This document shows, piece after piece, positions 24,725 through 32,810 of a stretch of 47,491 bases of DNA (its first letter is position 1; each line of letters opens with the position of its first letter). This DNA is from a virus, in the IMG/VR virus record IMGVR_UViG_3300025889_000192, positions 1 through 47,491 of that record. One strand, 5' to 3'. The position numbers and the translations under genes were made by a program. The notes under the pieces are model-generated. The model was not told the DNA's origin. It saw nothing but the letters and a program-made list of their open reading frames with translations, and searched no databases.

Positions 24725-24825
24725 TTGTAAATAAAAGGATCTCGTTTTTGTATTTCTTTTAGCTTCTTTTTAAATTCTCTATGTCTTTTATATCTCTGTA
24801 ACAGATTGACGAACCACTTAAACAT
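24721..24825 (-). CDS. 34-residue basic ORF coupled on both sides
   Basis: A small gene in the only 93-base gap of this stretch. It starts ATG at 24825 inside the end of the radical SAM gene (its GTT TAA is read as TGTTTAAG), with GGAG nine bases upstream, and stops TGA at 24721, overlapping the aminotransferase ATG (ATGA). Its sequence begins MFKWFVNLLQRYKRHRE, then a Lys-rich stretch KKKLKEI, and ends KRDPFIYK. It is a strongly basic amphipathic helix with a hydrophobic N-terminus. I recall the C-terminal DPFIY ending in similar small phage ORFs, without being able to search. Double coupling argues for real translation; function unknown. Confidence 0.55.
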   Translation of the reverse strand: MFKWFVNLLQRYKRHREFKKKLKEIQKRDPFIYK

Positions 24826-25759
24826 TCTTGACTCCAAGATAATCTAACATAGGAACCAACTCTTTATATGAACAATTAATACAATGTGAAGTTGGATTAT
24901 TAGTATCACACCCCAGTTTAACATTTTGATAATCTTCACTTAGTCTAACTTCATCAATTGATTGTTCAAATAAATTGCCAAATGGTTTTGCGCCGGTGTT
25001 CATACAACACAATTTAACATGACCCTCTACGGTTGTATAAAGACCTTCTTTCACCCAAAAACAATCTTCGAAATCCCACTTAGATTTACCTTTAATATGA
25101 GCACTCCAATTATCTCGTAGGTAATCTAAATCCTCTTGTTTATAACCAGAAGTTGCTATATTATCTTTTATGGTAGAGTCCGCATCCCAGAGTTGAGCCA
25201 TGTTAAGTCTTAGTTCTCCAAGATTATTCTCAATTTGTAATTGTTGTACTTTTTCAATATCGTATATATTATAAGCATTAACAACATAATTAACTACAGG
25301 ATTACAATCATATCTATCTATAGTTTTAAATTGATCTAGAAAATTTATTAACTTACTCCATTTCGCAGGTGACCTATCTCGTTCATAACTTTCCCCCCAA
25401 CCATCAATAGAAAAATATAACAGATCAATGTATTTCATACATTCCTGAAATTTTCTTCTGAATTCACTACCCTCTTTTATATTATATTGACAATTGGTTG
25501 CAACAATTAATTTAGAATCGGGAAAGGTTTCTTTGAACATCCTACACACTTCATCGAAATGTGGATGAAGCATAGGTTCACCCATTCCCATTAACTTAGC
25601 TTCTCTTATTGGATGATGTTTTATTCCATTGAGTAGTTTTTCCCAATTATCTAAAGACATATGTTTCAAGGGCCCAATTACTTCATTTCTGTTGCAAAAA
25701 CTACAATTTAAATTACAATAATTTGTAGTTTCTAAATATGCATAAGTTATGGGTTTCAT
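24818..25759 (-). CDS. Radical SAM protein with SPASM-type C-terminus (1)
   Basis: 313 residues. ETTNYCNLNCSFCNR has the CxxxCxxC [4Fe-4S] site (Cys15, Cys19, Cys22) for SAM cleavage; GMGEPMLHP and LYFSIDGWG belong to the TIM-barrel core. The C-terminus VKLCCMNTGAKPFGNLFEQS and CDTNNPTSHCINCSY carries at least five cysteines, a SPASM/twitch-like auxiliary cluster. Such enzymes modify peptides or sugars (for example dehydrogenation or epimerisation). It is followed within its stop by the 34-residue ORF and sits one base after the nucleotidyltransferase gene, so these three may act together. A peptide substrate is possible but not shown. Confidence 0.8.
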   Translation of the reverse strand: MKPITYAYLETTNYCNLNCSFCNRNEVIGPLKHMSLDNWEKLLNGIKHHPIREAKLMGMGEPMLHPHFDEVCRMFKETFPDSKLIVATNCQYNIKEGSEFRRKFQECMKYIDLLYFSIDGWGESYERDRSPAKWSKLINFLDQFKTIDRYDCNPVVNYVVNAYNIYDIEKVQQLQIENNLGELRLNMAQLWDADSTIKDNIATSGYKQEDLDYLRDNWSAHIKGKSKWDFEDCFWVKEGLYTTVEGHVKLCCMNTGAKPFGNLFEQSIDEVRLSEDYQNVKLGCDTNNPTSHCINCSYKELVPMLDYLGVKNV

Positions 25760-25760
25760 G

Positions 25761-26495
25761 TTATACTCCAGTATAATTCAAAAATTGTTCTAAATATTCT
25801 GGTGTTCCTAAGTGATATATTTTAGTCACCATAAATGTTCCTACTTTTTTGTTATCTTTTATAGCCCAATTATAAACCGGAGCTACATAAAATTCTCCGT
25901 TGGTCCTATCATTTTCTTCTATCATTTGTTCGGCGTATTTTACAAAATCACTTCCCCTTGACCAGTAATAGTATCCGGCTGTAGCTTGGTTAGATATTTG
26001 TTTCTTTTCGGCCACTTCTGTTACATATCCATCTGGACCAGTTTTTGCATAACTCCAGGCTTTACCTTCTCCGTAAAAACAAGGAATCATCGCATCGTAT
26101 TCTTTAGCTTTCCAAAACATTGTTTCAACATCGTATTCAATCATTTGATCTGAATTCATGGTTAACAACGGAGTTTCATTGTCGATTAAATGTTTTGCGG
26201 TTAGTATAGTTTGAGCGGCACCCTGTGTTACATCATCTAAACAAATGATGTCATAAGATTCGTGTCCTATAACATTTTTGAATTCGGAAAAATTATATCT
26301 CTCAAAATCTTCTCGCAAACAAACTAATATAAATTTATAATTAGCATCAAATTCTATATTTAGATTTTCAATTACACGATGTATCATTGGTTTTCCATTT
26401 ATATCAATAAATGGTTTTCTATCAGTATAACCTTTTTCTTCAAATCTAGAACCTCTGCCTGCCATAGGTATTAGAATATTAAACTCTTGTTTCAT
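25761..26495 (-). CDS. Sugar nucleotidyltransferase (RmlA/CMP-sugar-like NTP transferase)
   Basis: 244 residues. FNILIPMAGRGSRFEEKGY is the G-x-G-x-R nucleotide-binding signature at the N-terminus; DINGKPMIHRVIENL is the second motif; LTMNSDQMIEYD holds the metal-binding Asp; EVAEKKQISNQATAGYYYW binds the sugar. It activates a sugar-1-phosphate with NTP. ATG at 26495 has GAGGAG at a good distance; the longer frame from ATG 26534 (overlapping the previous stop as ATGA) adds MKGILPNGYEESL, which has no ribosome site. Both starts are in frame. It sits between the GT-HAD gene and the radical SAM gene, in the glycan operon. Confidence 0.8.
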   Translation of the reverse strand: MKQEFNILIPMAGRGSRFEEKGYTDRKPFIDINGKPMIHRVIENLNIEFDANYKFILVCLREDFERYNFSEFKNVIGHESYDIICLDDVTQGAAQTILTAKHLIDNETPLLTMNSDQMIEYDVETMFWKAKEYDAMIPCFYGEGKAWSYAKTGPDGYVTEVAEKKQISNQATAGYYYWSRGSDFVKYAEQMIEENDRTNGEFYVAPVYNWAIKDNKKVGTFMVTKIYHLGTPEYLEQFLNYTGV

Positions 26496-26530
26496 TAAAC
26501 TCTCCTCGTAACCATTAGGTAGAATACCTT

Positions 26531-27523
26531 TCATTCAAAAAAATCTTCAGAATTTATTGCTCTATCATCTATAAAATAATCGGCATTAGCCGGTTTAAAA
26601 AATAATTCATCATATTTACAACCCCACCCCTTTAATTGTTTTTCTGTAATTGGGCGATAATATGGTTCTCCTCGACCAGAGGACAGTCCTCTAGCGGTCC
26701 AATATACAATCGTGTTGCCCTCATCATACAATTTATTTATTTTTTCAATTCTATCCATATAAGGAATCCTATCCACAACCGGACCTTCTTCTTTACAAAT
26801 AGTTCCATCAATATCTACTAAAAATTTCTTTTTCTTACTTAGTATATTTTCATATTGGGATATCCACATTTCACCATAATCTCCCTGCCACGTTTCATGC
26901 CAAGGACCACCGTTCGTAAAATGAACAACCTTTGGATCTTTCAAATATTCATAATCACCCTCTAAATAATTGTATGTAATTGGTATAGAACCAACATCAC
27001 TGGTCCATTCCATTCGATGTAAATATTTTGGACTCTGAGTATTGACAGCAGTTACCGATAAGTTTTTGATATCGGGATGTTCACAATTAAACATCATTAG
27101 ACTCGACCAGTTTTTTCTTGGATATGTTGTTTGGGCATACCCATCCATTTTAGTATCTGTTCTTGGTGTATAGTCGTGTTGAACACACATTACTGCATAA
27201 TTGTCATCATAGTATTCCAACAACTCTTCTATATCACAATTCCACAAAAAATCAGAATCGCAAAATATAGCTATGCCTTTATAGTCATTCAAAAAAGGAG
27301 TCAGAAATCTACTGTATGTAAATTCCGTGGAAGCTAGTGGATCTAGTTCTCTATAGTAGAGGCCCCGTTGAATCAAATCATCTAACACAATTGGATGTAT
27401 AGATACATTCCGATTGTAGTTTAATATGGAGGCTTTACAGACTTCATAACAAGGGTTTTTAATTCTGCCAAAATTAGGGGTATAGTTTTGTCTACTATCA
27501 TACCCCACGTAAACATTTATCAT
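26531..27523 (-). CDS. Glycosyltransferase-like domain fused to HAD-type phosphatase
   Basis: 330 residues. The N-terminal about 220 residues look like a GT-A fold: INVYVGYDSRQN at the start, a CDSDFLW block at 88-94 whose DSD at 89-91 is a DxD motif, and a C-terminal VHFTNGGPWHETW. The C-terminal about 100 residues have FLVDIDGT (234-241, DxDGT of HAD) and VYWTARG, a motif common in small HAD phosphatases of polysaccharide clusters, plus DYFIDDRA. A fusion of a transferase with a sugar-phosphate phosphatase would couple making and activating a residue. ATG behind AGGA, with the best promoter in the block 27 bases upstream. Confidence 0.72.
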   Translation of the reverse strand: MINVYVGYDSRQNYTPNFGRIKNPCYEVCKASILNYNRNVSIHPIVLDDLIQRGLYYRELDPLASTEFTYSRFLTPFLNDYKGIAIFCDSDFLWNCDIEELLEYYDDNYAVMCVQHDYTPRTDTKMDGYAQTTYPRKNWSSLMMFNCEHPDIKNLSVTAVNTQSPKYLHRMEWTSDVGSIPITYNYLEGDYEYLKDPKVVHFTNGGPWHETWQGDYGEMWISQYENILSKKKKFLVDIDGTICKEEGPVVDRIPYMDRIEKINKLYDEGNTIVYWTARGLSSGRGEPYYRPITEKQLKGWGCKYDELFFKPANADYFIDDRAINSEDFFE

Positions 27524-27549
27524 GTAACCATTCCTATTTTAGTTATACT

Positions 27550-27578
27550 AATATAATTATTCCGTAAAAGTTTGTCAA
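27550..27578 (-). promoter_or_regulatory. Sigma70-type promoter inside the glycan block
   Basis: Minus strand: perfect TTGACA at 27578-27573, 17-base spacer, TATATT at 27555-27550. The -10 box ends 27 bases before the GT-HAD start. The -35 box overlaps the stop of the preceding SGNH gene. This is the cleanest promoter in the window and divides the block into an upstream and a downstream (QueC/carbamoyltransferase) transcription unit. Confidence 0.7.
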
Positions 27579-28276
27579 TGGTTTGTTTGCGTAATGTGTT
27601 CATATAATAAATCTGCCATTGTATGATGTTGTTCTTGGTTAGGATGACCTTGAATTTTCATAAAAGATTGCCAAGATTCGTCTTCAGGGTGATCAGAGAA
27701 TGTAAAATAATTGATGCCCATAGAATATGCTTTAGTCAATCCATGTCCTAATGCATCAAAAAATATTACATTAGGTAAATAATTTTGAAATAACACACAG
27801 TTTCTTCTGAGTGTATTACTTGCAACTCTGTTATCATACAAATATTTAAAATGAAATTCTATCCACTGATGGTATTCTTTCGCAGAACAACCAATATAGT
27901 CTAGTTGTGCGGAGACTCCCTCTGGGTTTTGAAGTTGTGGAAGAAACGGATAATGTTTTTTTCTTTGTTTAGAAAATAAATCTATTCTAGAAAGAGCAGT
28001 TAACCCAAACACAAATAAACTTTTCTTTACTTTATCATGATTTCGTATACACCAATCAAATGTAGTTCTAAACATTCGATCATTAGAACCTCCTGCCTGA
28101 GATAAATTTATGTCTTCACAATTTAATTTCTCCGCCAGTTTTCTTGAAAATCTATTTTCATACATTAATGAAGTAATTTCATTCGTCTGTAATTTAGGAT
28201 CTTCCACATACATACAAGCGCCATAGGAAAAACTACATCCATTTACCACCAAATATTCAATATTTTCTAAGTTCAT
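27575..28276 (-). CDS. SGNH/GDSL-like hydrolase (paralog B)
   Basis: 233 residues. The block I is VVNGCSFSYGA with Cys in place of the usual Asp before the Ser; AGGSNDRMFRTTF provides the Gly-Asn block; the C-terminus IQGHPNQEQHHTMADLL carries His-containing block V. It resembles paralog C (30479-31252) most. The Cys-Ser variant is frequent in marine phage SGNH proteins that I recall, but whether it is active is unclear. Starts with ATG 28276 overlapping the SDR by 20 bases; its stop overlaps the -35 of the strong promoter. Confidence 0.65.
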   Translation of the reverse strand: MNLENIEYLVVNGCSFSYGACMYVEDPKLQTNEITSLMYENRFSRKLAEKLNCEDINLSQAGGSNDRMFRTTFDWCIRNHDKVKKSLFVFGLTALSRIDLFSKQRKKHYPFLPQLQNPEGVSAQLDYIGCSAKEYHQWIEFHFKYLYDNRVASNTLRRNCVLFQNYLPNVIFFDALGHGLTKAYSMGINYFTFSDHPEDESWQSFMKIQGHPNQEQHHTMADLLYEHITQTNH

Positions 28277-28808
28277 CTTTCATTTCAGAAACTATCTTAT
28301 ATGGAGTTGTGTTCCACACAGATATTTCTCCTATTTCAATATGAAATGGTTGATTTATTGACCAAATAATAATATCACAAAGTTCTTTATAAGTCAAGCT
28401 AGGCATATTAGAATCTAACAGCCCGGCATTTATATCAATTATTCTACATTTTTTGTCGCTAACAAATCGTAAACTATTTGATAAATGACTCAATGATGCT
28501 TTAGAAGTCGAATATAAAAAACCCTTAGATATGTTTGGATATTTGCTTCTACTAATAATATTAACAATTGTTTTTTTTTCAAATTTCCATTCTTTAAATA
28601 TTTCTTCTAAAAGAATAGTCTGGAAGAATGGTTCATGTGCGTTATTAATAAAAACATCACATTCATTTATACTTGAAATTATATCTTTTCTTTTTTCTAT
28701 ATCTGTGATATCAAATCCATTACTACGAGAAAATCCCACAACATTTTCAAATCTAGTAAACAATTCTTTTCCTAGTCCACTAGTGTGACCCGTTATTGCT
28801 ACTCTCAT
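28257..28808 (-). CDS. Short-chain dehydrogenase/reductase (SDR)
   Basis: 183 residues. VAITGHTSGLGKELF (3-17) is the Rossmann TGxxxGxG NAD(P) loop; NNAHEPFFQT is the NNA-type motif; the active site is IVNIISRSKYPN with LYSTSKASLSHL giving Tyr-x3-Lys. Slightly shorter than classical SDRs (about 250), lacking the usual C-terminal part. It likely reduces or oxidises a sugar hydroxyl or keto group in the glycan pathway. ATG with AAGGA upstream; overlaps the radical SAM gene end by 29 bases. Confidence 0.8.
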   Translation of the reverse strand: MRVAITGHTSGLGKELFTRFENVVGFSRSNGFDITDIEKRKDIISSINECDVFINNAHEPFFQTILLEEIFKEWKFEKKTIVNIISRSKYPNISKGFLYSTSKASLSHLSNSLRFVSDKKCRIIDINAGLLDSNMPSLTYKELCDIIIWSINQPFHIEIGEISVWNTTPYKIVSEMKDELRKY

Positions 28809-29673
28809 AATATTCCTTTATTATATTAAAACTTGTCTCACCAAACAATTGACCATTAACTGAACAACTTTGGCACGGACTAAAACTTCTGTCTCCCTTC
28901 ATTAATTTAGTTCTTATCTCATACATTTTTTCCCCAAACCACACTTCTTCTAATGTCTGTTTAAGAAGATTCCCCACGATTATTTCTCTACCCCAATCAT
29001 TAGAACAAAACAATACGTCTCCGTTCCAATCAACAAACAATTTATAGAATGGATAATAACATGGTTTACCCTTGAGAGATTCAATATCACTTTCGTCAAA
29101 CCCCAACCAATCTATATTTCCACCACGATTGTTTACAAACAATCCATAATCTTCTTGAGAATAATGCGCTCTGTATTTATATTTTGAAGAATCTATATCT
29201 TTTAACAATTCATCAAATTTTTCAATCTGATGAATTCCGTCGTATAAATTTATGTAAAGTAAATCTAACCCACTTTCAAATACTTTATTTACATTATCTT
29301 TTTTTAAAAAATCACCGTTGGTATTACATTCAAACAAATTATCTTTTAAATGATTACGCATAGTTTGTATTATTTCTAAAAATTTTTTATTTAAAAAATT
29401 TTCACTATATCCACTATAAGAAATTTTTCCAACATAATCATGTTGTTTTAAATTTACAGCAATTGTCTCCGCCGTTTCTACTGTCATATTTAAATTACGA
29501 TTTGGATACACATTCTTATCATACCTTGGACAAAAAACACAAGTTCTATTACAGAGTTCGGTTGTGTTTATTTCTACAGTTAGTATAGAATTTAATGGGT
29601 TATTATTATCCAATTTTTCAAAAAAATCTTGTTCCTGTTTTCGTCTATGTTGTAAAAATTCTTGTTTATTCAT
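28780..29673 (-). CDS. Radical SAM protein with SPASM-type C-terminus (2)
   Basis: 297 residues. ELCNRTCVFCPRYD holds CxxxCxxC (Cys41, Cys45, Cys48 from the chosen start). YSGYSENFLN is the sugar/SAM-barrel GGE-like region. The C-terminal LFCSNDWGREIIVGNLLKQT then CQSCSVNG is the SPASM-like cysteine set. The longer frame starts with TTG; the ATG at 29673 overlaps the previous stop (ATGA) and is chosen. Paralog of the gene at 24818-25759 in architecture, but little similar in sequence. Two separate SPASM enzymes in one operon suggest two distinct radical steps. Confidence 0.78.
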   Translation of the reverse strand: MNKQEFLQHRRKQEQDFFEKLDNNNPLNSILTVEINTTELCNRTCVFCPRYDKNVYPNRNLNMTVETAETIAVNLKQHDYVGKISYSGYSENFLNKKFLEIIQTMRNHLKDNLFECNTNGDFLKKDNVNKVFESGLDLLYINLYDGIHQIEKFDELLKDIDSSKYKYRAHYSQEDYGLFVNNRGGNIDWLGFDESDIESLKGKPCYYPFYKLFVDWNGDVLFCSNDWGREIIVGNLLKQTLEEVWFGEKMYEIRTKLMKGDRSFSPCQSCSVNGQLFGETSFNIIKEYYESSNNGSH

Positions 29674-30482
29674 GGTCCAAATTTCCAATAAGTATCCTGT
29701 AACATACTAACATTTTGTTCATAAATCCATTTAACACCTTTGGTATCTAATAATTCTCTCATAGTCTGAGGTGTGGGCCTACCATGTTTTCTTAACCTAC
29801 CTTCTCTGAACAAGAGTGGTGCTATATTAAGAGATAAATTAGTGATTCCATTTTTAAAATAAAATTCAGCTTCTCCATGATGACAACCATGATACTGTTG
29901 TGTTGGCAAAGAATCAAATAAATTCATAATAATATTCATACTTTTAGAATTACTAAAAATAAAATTATCATCATCTACTGCTAAATGTTGTAAATCTGAA
30001 CCTCTGATATTTGTTCCGCCTGGAGTCATTACTACTTTATGTTGTAAATAATACGGTTGTTTTATACAAATCCTAACACATTTATCTAAAATATCTTTAT
30101 TAATAAACATATCATTTCTGATCTGAAGAATCGAATCAAACAACATATCATTTTTATCTTCATAATTTTTTCTTAATGTCTGAACCTGCTTCATAGCATA
30201 TGCTCTAAGGAAACTATTAGGTAATCTCATGTGTTCTGGAAAATTAACTTCGGCTTCTGTGTGTAAAGAAAAATCTGTTATGAACTTATAGTTAGAATAA
30301 TCATGATCTTTCAAGTCTAGTTCTCCGAACCTATCTTTTTCATACCACTTGTGCCCTGTCCAAGTTGACAAGAAAAATACAAACTCAACTCTATTTTGGT
30401 ATAACGTATTCCAATATTCAAATAATGGATATGTTTCATTCCAATATCTAATCAACCCAGATATACAAACCGCTATTTTCAT
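29670..30482 (-). CDS. Glycosyltransferase-like protein, 'VCxSGxxR' family (1)
   Basis: 270 residues. Starts KIAVCISGLIRYW, shares the family pattern with the genes at 31265-32029 and 33645-34445: a beta strand 'KIAvCxSGxxR', then a DFF/FFLSTW segment, and the mid block DSILQIRNDMFINKD (like 'YDxVIxxRxDxxFxxD'), a DxD-like GT-A site. The C-terminus has GGTNIRGSDLQHLAVDDDNFIF and HHGEAEFYF. I infer a glycosyltransferase; the family name is not known to me. ATGA overlap with the SGNH gene before it. Confidence 0.55.
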   Translation of the reverse strand: MKIAVCISGLIRYWNETYPLFEYWNTLYQNRVEFVFFLSTWTGHKWYEKDRFGELDLKDHDYSNYKFITDFSLHTEAEVNFPEHMRLPNSFLRAYAMKQVQTLRKNYEDKNDMLFDSILQIRNDMFINKDILDKCVRICIKQPYYLQHKVVMTPGGTNIRGSDLQHLAVDDDNFIFSNSKSMNIIMNLFDSLPTQQYHGCHHGEAEFYFKNGITNLSLNIAPLLFREGRLRKHGRPTPQTMRELLDTKGVKWIYEQNVSMLQDTYWKFGP

Positions 30483-31252
30483 TTCTTTAAAATCAGATTT
30501 GTGAGGATATAATTATATAATTTATCGGCAAGTTCTCTGTTAGCTAATGGGCCGGGATGCATACATGGGGTTACATAACTATCTATAAAAGTTTCTGTGG
30601 GAGGGTTGTGATCATTCTCCTCCCAACCATATTTTCTACGAATATATTGACTCCATGTAAAATCATTTTCTGTTATTTTCATATAATTAAAATGTTCCTT
30701 ATTAGGAAGTTGTGGACACAAGGAACTAAAAATTACCATGTTTCCCCCATTCATTTGTATAAAATTTTGTATCATTAATAATTTTAAATATAATTCATCC
30801 GCTCTGACGGATTCATCATACGTATATTTATATAAATTAGTATTCCATTCTCTTGATTTATTTTTATCTAATACACCCGAAAAAATTTGTTCCCAATATT
30901 CAGGGAACCACCCCGTATCTATTGGTTCATGGGACCAAAATGTTCTATATTGTTTACCAACATTATCATAATATTCAATTCTAGAAAGTTCTGTCAATCC
31001 TACAATAAAAAGTGTATTTTTAACATTAGTTTTATTTTTAATTAACCAAGATGTTAATACTCTAGTAATATAATCATTAGAAGCGCCATTCTTTGCTAAA
31101 TTATTTTGATTAGAAGGCCGCTCGTCACAAGGAATTTTTAATTTTCTTTGTAGATGTATCATAAAATGATCTTGATGAAATCCAGTTCCATATAAATGAC
31201 CACCATCAACAAAACTACACCCAGTCACTATAATTCTATTGTAACGCATCAT
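30479..31252 (-). CDS. SGNH/GDSL-like hydrolase (paralog C)
   Basis: 257 residues. IIVTGCSFVDGGHLYG is block I with GCS, as in paralog B; KNGASNDYITRVLTSWL is the block with Gly-Asn; C-terminal CMHPGPLANRELADKLYNYI holds the HPG block V. SGNH and 'VCxSGxxR' genes alternate here. Start is ATG-ATG behind GAGGG at 31252. The C-terminus overlaps the glycosyltransferase-like gene (ATGA). Possibly an O-acetyl esterase or transferase; substrate unknown. Confidence 0.65.
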   Translation of the reverse strand: MMRYNRIIVTGCSFVDGGHLYGTGFHQDHFMIHLQRKLKIPCDERPSNQNNLAKNGASNDYITRVLTSWLIKNKTNVKNTLFIVGLTELSRIEYYDNVGKQYRTFWSHEPIDTGWFPEYWEQIFSGVLDKNKSREWNTNLYKYTYDESVRADELYLKLLMIQNFIQMNGGNMVIFSSLCPQLPNKEHFNYMKITENDFTWSQYIRRKYGWEENDHNPPTETFIDSYVTPCMHPGPLANRELADKLYNYILTNLILKK

Positions 31253-31264
31253 GTATAACCCTCA

Positions 31265-32029
31265 TTATTTTTTCCACTTGTTTTCAAGTATCCAACGCTC
31301 TTCTTCTGTTCCTAATATTTTATTCAATTCAGAATATGATAATTTATAATTTTTTTTAAAAGTAGAATGTAAAATGTGTGGTCTAATTAACCAACCCAGT
31401 ATATTATTTACCAACACTATGGAATTATAATACGCACAGAAAAATCCAATTACATGATGTGCTCCGGCTACAAAATTAAAATTTAATTCCAAATCCATTC
31501 TAGATACAAATAAATCGTTAAATAATTGTGAAAATAATTTAGATGCCGAATTATTTGCTATAAACAAAATTGGATCTGACATTACTAAACTACGTTCATA
31601 TATTTCCAGTTTAGTTTGCATTGAAAATATAGGTTTATTAAACTCTTTAAGAGTTAATAATTTGTTAAGTTCTGTTCTTAGATGATCTAAGTCGAACACA
31701 TAGTCAGTACGAGATATTATAACCAAATCATATTTAAAATTATGTAGGGTTTCATATTTTTCTTTCAAAGTAATAACTTGATTTATCAAATAAGTTTGAT
31801 ATGTCGGTGAACTATCTCCCAGATGTAAATTTTGTAATTTATTTTCTGTTTCGCTAAAATTCAAAAGTTGTTTATCTGTAAAATTTAGATCAAGTTTTCT
31901 AGAATCTCCATCATCCCAAGTAGAAATAAAAAAATCATATTCATTTTCTACCTGTTTAAACCATAGGTTTATAACATCAGAAACTCTGGTTTGGCCGTAA
32001 AAACAAAATGCTATTCTATAGTTTTTCAT
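31265..32029 (-). CDS. Glycosyltransferase-like protein, 'VCxSGxxR' family (2)
   Basis: 254 residues. Starts KNYRIAFCFYGQTRVSDV, same fold as its two paralogs: DFFISTWDDGD, YDLVIISRTDYVFDLDHL for the acidic site, and a C-terminal part with FVAGAHHVIGFFCAYY. Length and order of motifs agree with the other copies but identities look modest. It lies between two SGNH genes, overlapping the following SGNH stop by 14 bases. Inferred sugar transferase; no catalytic assay can be inferred. Confidence 0.55.
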   Translation of the reverse strand: MKNYRIAFCFYGQTRVSDVINLWFKQVENEYDFFISTWDDGDSRKLDLNFTDKQLLNFSETENKLQNLHLGDSSPTYQTYLINQVITLKEKYETLHNFKYDLVIISRTDYVFDLDHLRTELNKLLTLKEFNKPIFSMQTKLEIYERSLVMSDPILFIANNSASKLFSQLFNDLFVSRMDLELNFNFVAGAHHVIGFFCAYYNSIVLVNNILGWLIRPHILHSTFKKNYKLSYSELNKILGTEEERWILENKWKK

Positions 32030-32810
32030 GTATGATATTATAAATGTTTTTAGCTATTAGTTGATGACCCAATTCACTAGGATGTAGATGATTGTTTATA
32101 TTAATATTTATAAAATTTTTATCTTCAAAAAAAGTATCGTCGTGTTGTTCGTCTATCCAATCATACAAAGTTTTTTCTTGAAAATATTTAGAGGTGTCTA
32201 CCAAAACATTATCAAAATTTAAATTTTCAAAAGCATCAAACATAAAAAGTTTGATTTCTTTTTCTGCAAAATATTTTTGTAATAAACAAATGTAATTAGT
32301 ATTTAATTTTTTATAATAACTTTCGTCATGTAAGTTTTGAAGATAAAAATTGAAATATCTTTTCATGAAAGGGGTCATGTCATCTAATACATACTGTTTG
32401 ATCACAGGATCGTCGTCAGTAAAATATCTTGTGAATGGATGAGAATGATCCACTATAGCGGCTAGTTCTTTTAGTGACCATGACAATCCAATGGGACCAT
32501 TCCTAGAAAACAAATTTGGAAAGAATGGCAAATGATCGCGAAGAGGCGAACTCCACGCTATTATTATTACATCATTTGAACGAATTTTAAACTTAGAATA
32601 CATTTCAAATATATTGTTAAAAATTCTATAGTTGGAGCTACCCGTTTCTCCATAATTTACATAGTCCACCTGACACAAATCAGATAAATATTTAGGCCAT
32701 GCATGAGATCTCTCATATTTTTGTTGTTCTCCATAACTTAATGTATTGGTAACAGAATGATTTGTTCCTTCACCCTGAGTAAAACTATCTCCAAAACATA
32801 TTAATCTCAT
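32016..32810 (-). CDS. SGNH/GDSL-like hydrolase (paralog D)
   Basis: 264 residues. LICFGDSFTQGEGTN is a canonical GDSF block I; NYGETGSSNYRIFN gives the block II Gly; NDVIIIAWSS is block III-like; NNHLHPSELGHQLIAKNI carries the block V His. This is the most canonical SGNH in the series. ATGA overlap with the GT47-like gene. Possibly an acyl hydrolase acting on the polysaccharide or its lipid carrier. Confidence 0.72.
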   Translation of the reverse strand: MRLICFGDSFTQGEGTNHSVTNTLSYGEQQKYERSHAWPKYLSDLCQVDYVNYGETGSSNYRIFNNIFEMYSKFKIRSNDVIIIAWSSPLRDHLPFFPNLFSRNGPIGLSWSLKELAAIVDHSHPFTRYFTDDDPVIKQYVLDDMTPFMKRYFNFYLQNLHDESYYKKLNTNYICLLQKYFAEKEIKLFMFDAFENLNFDNVLVDTSKYFQEKTLYDWIDEQHDDTFFEDKNFINININNHLHPSELGHQLIAKNIYNIIHEKL

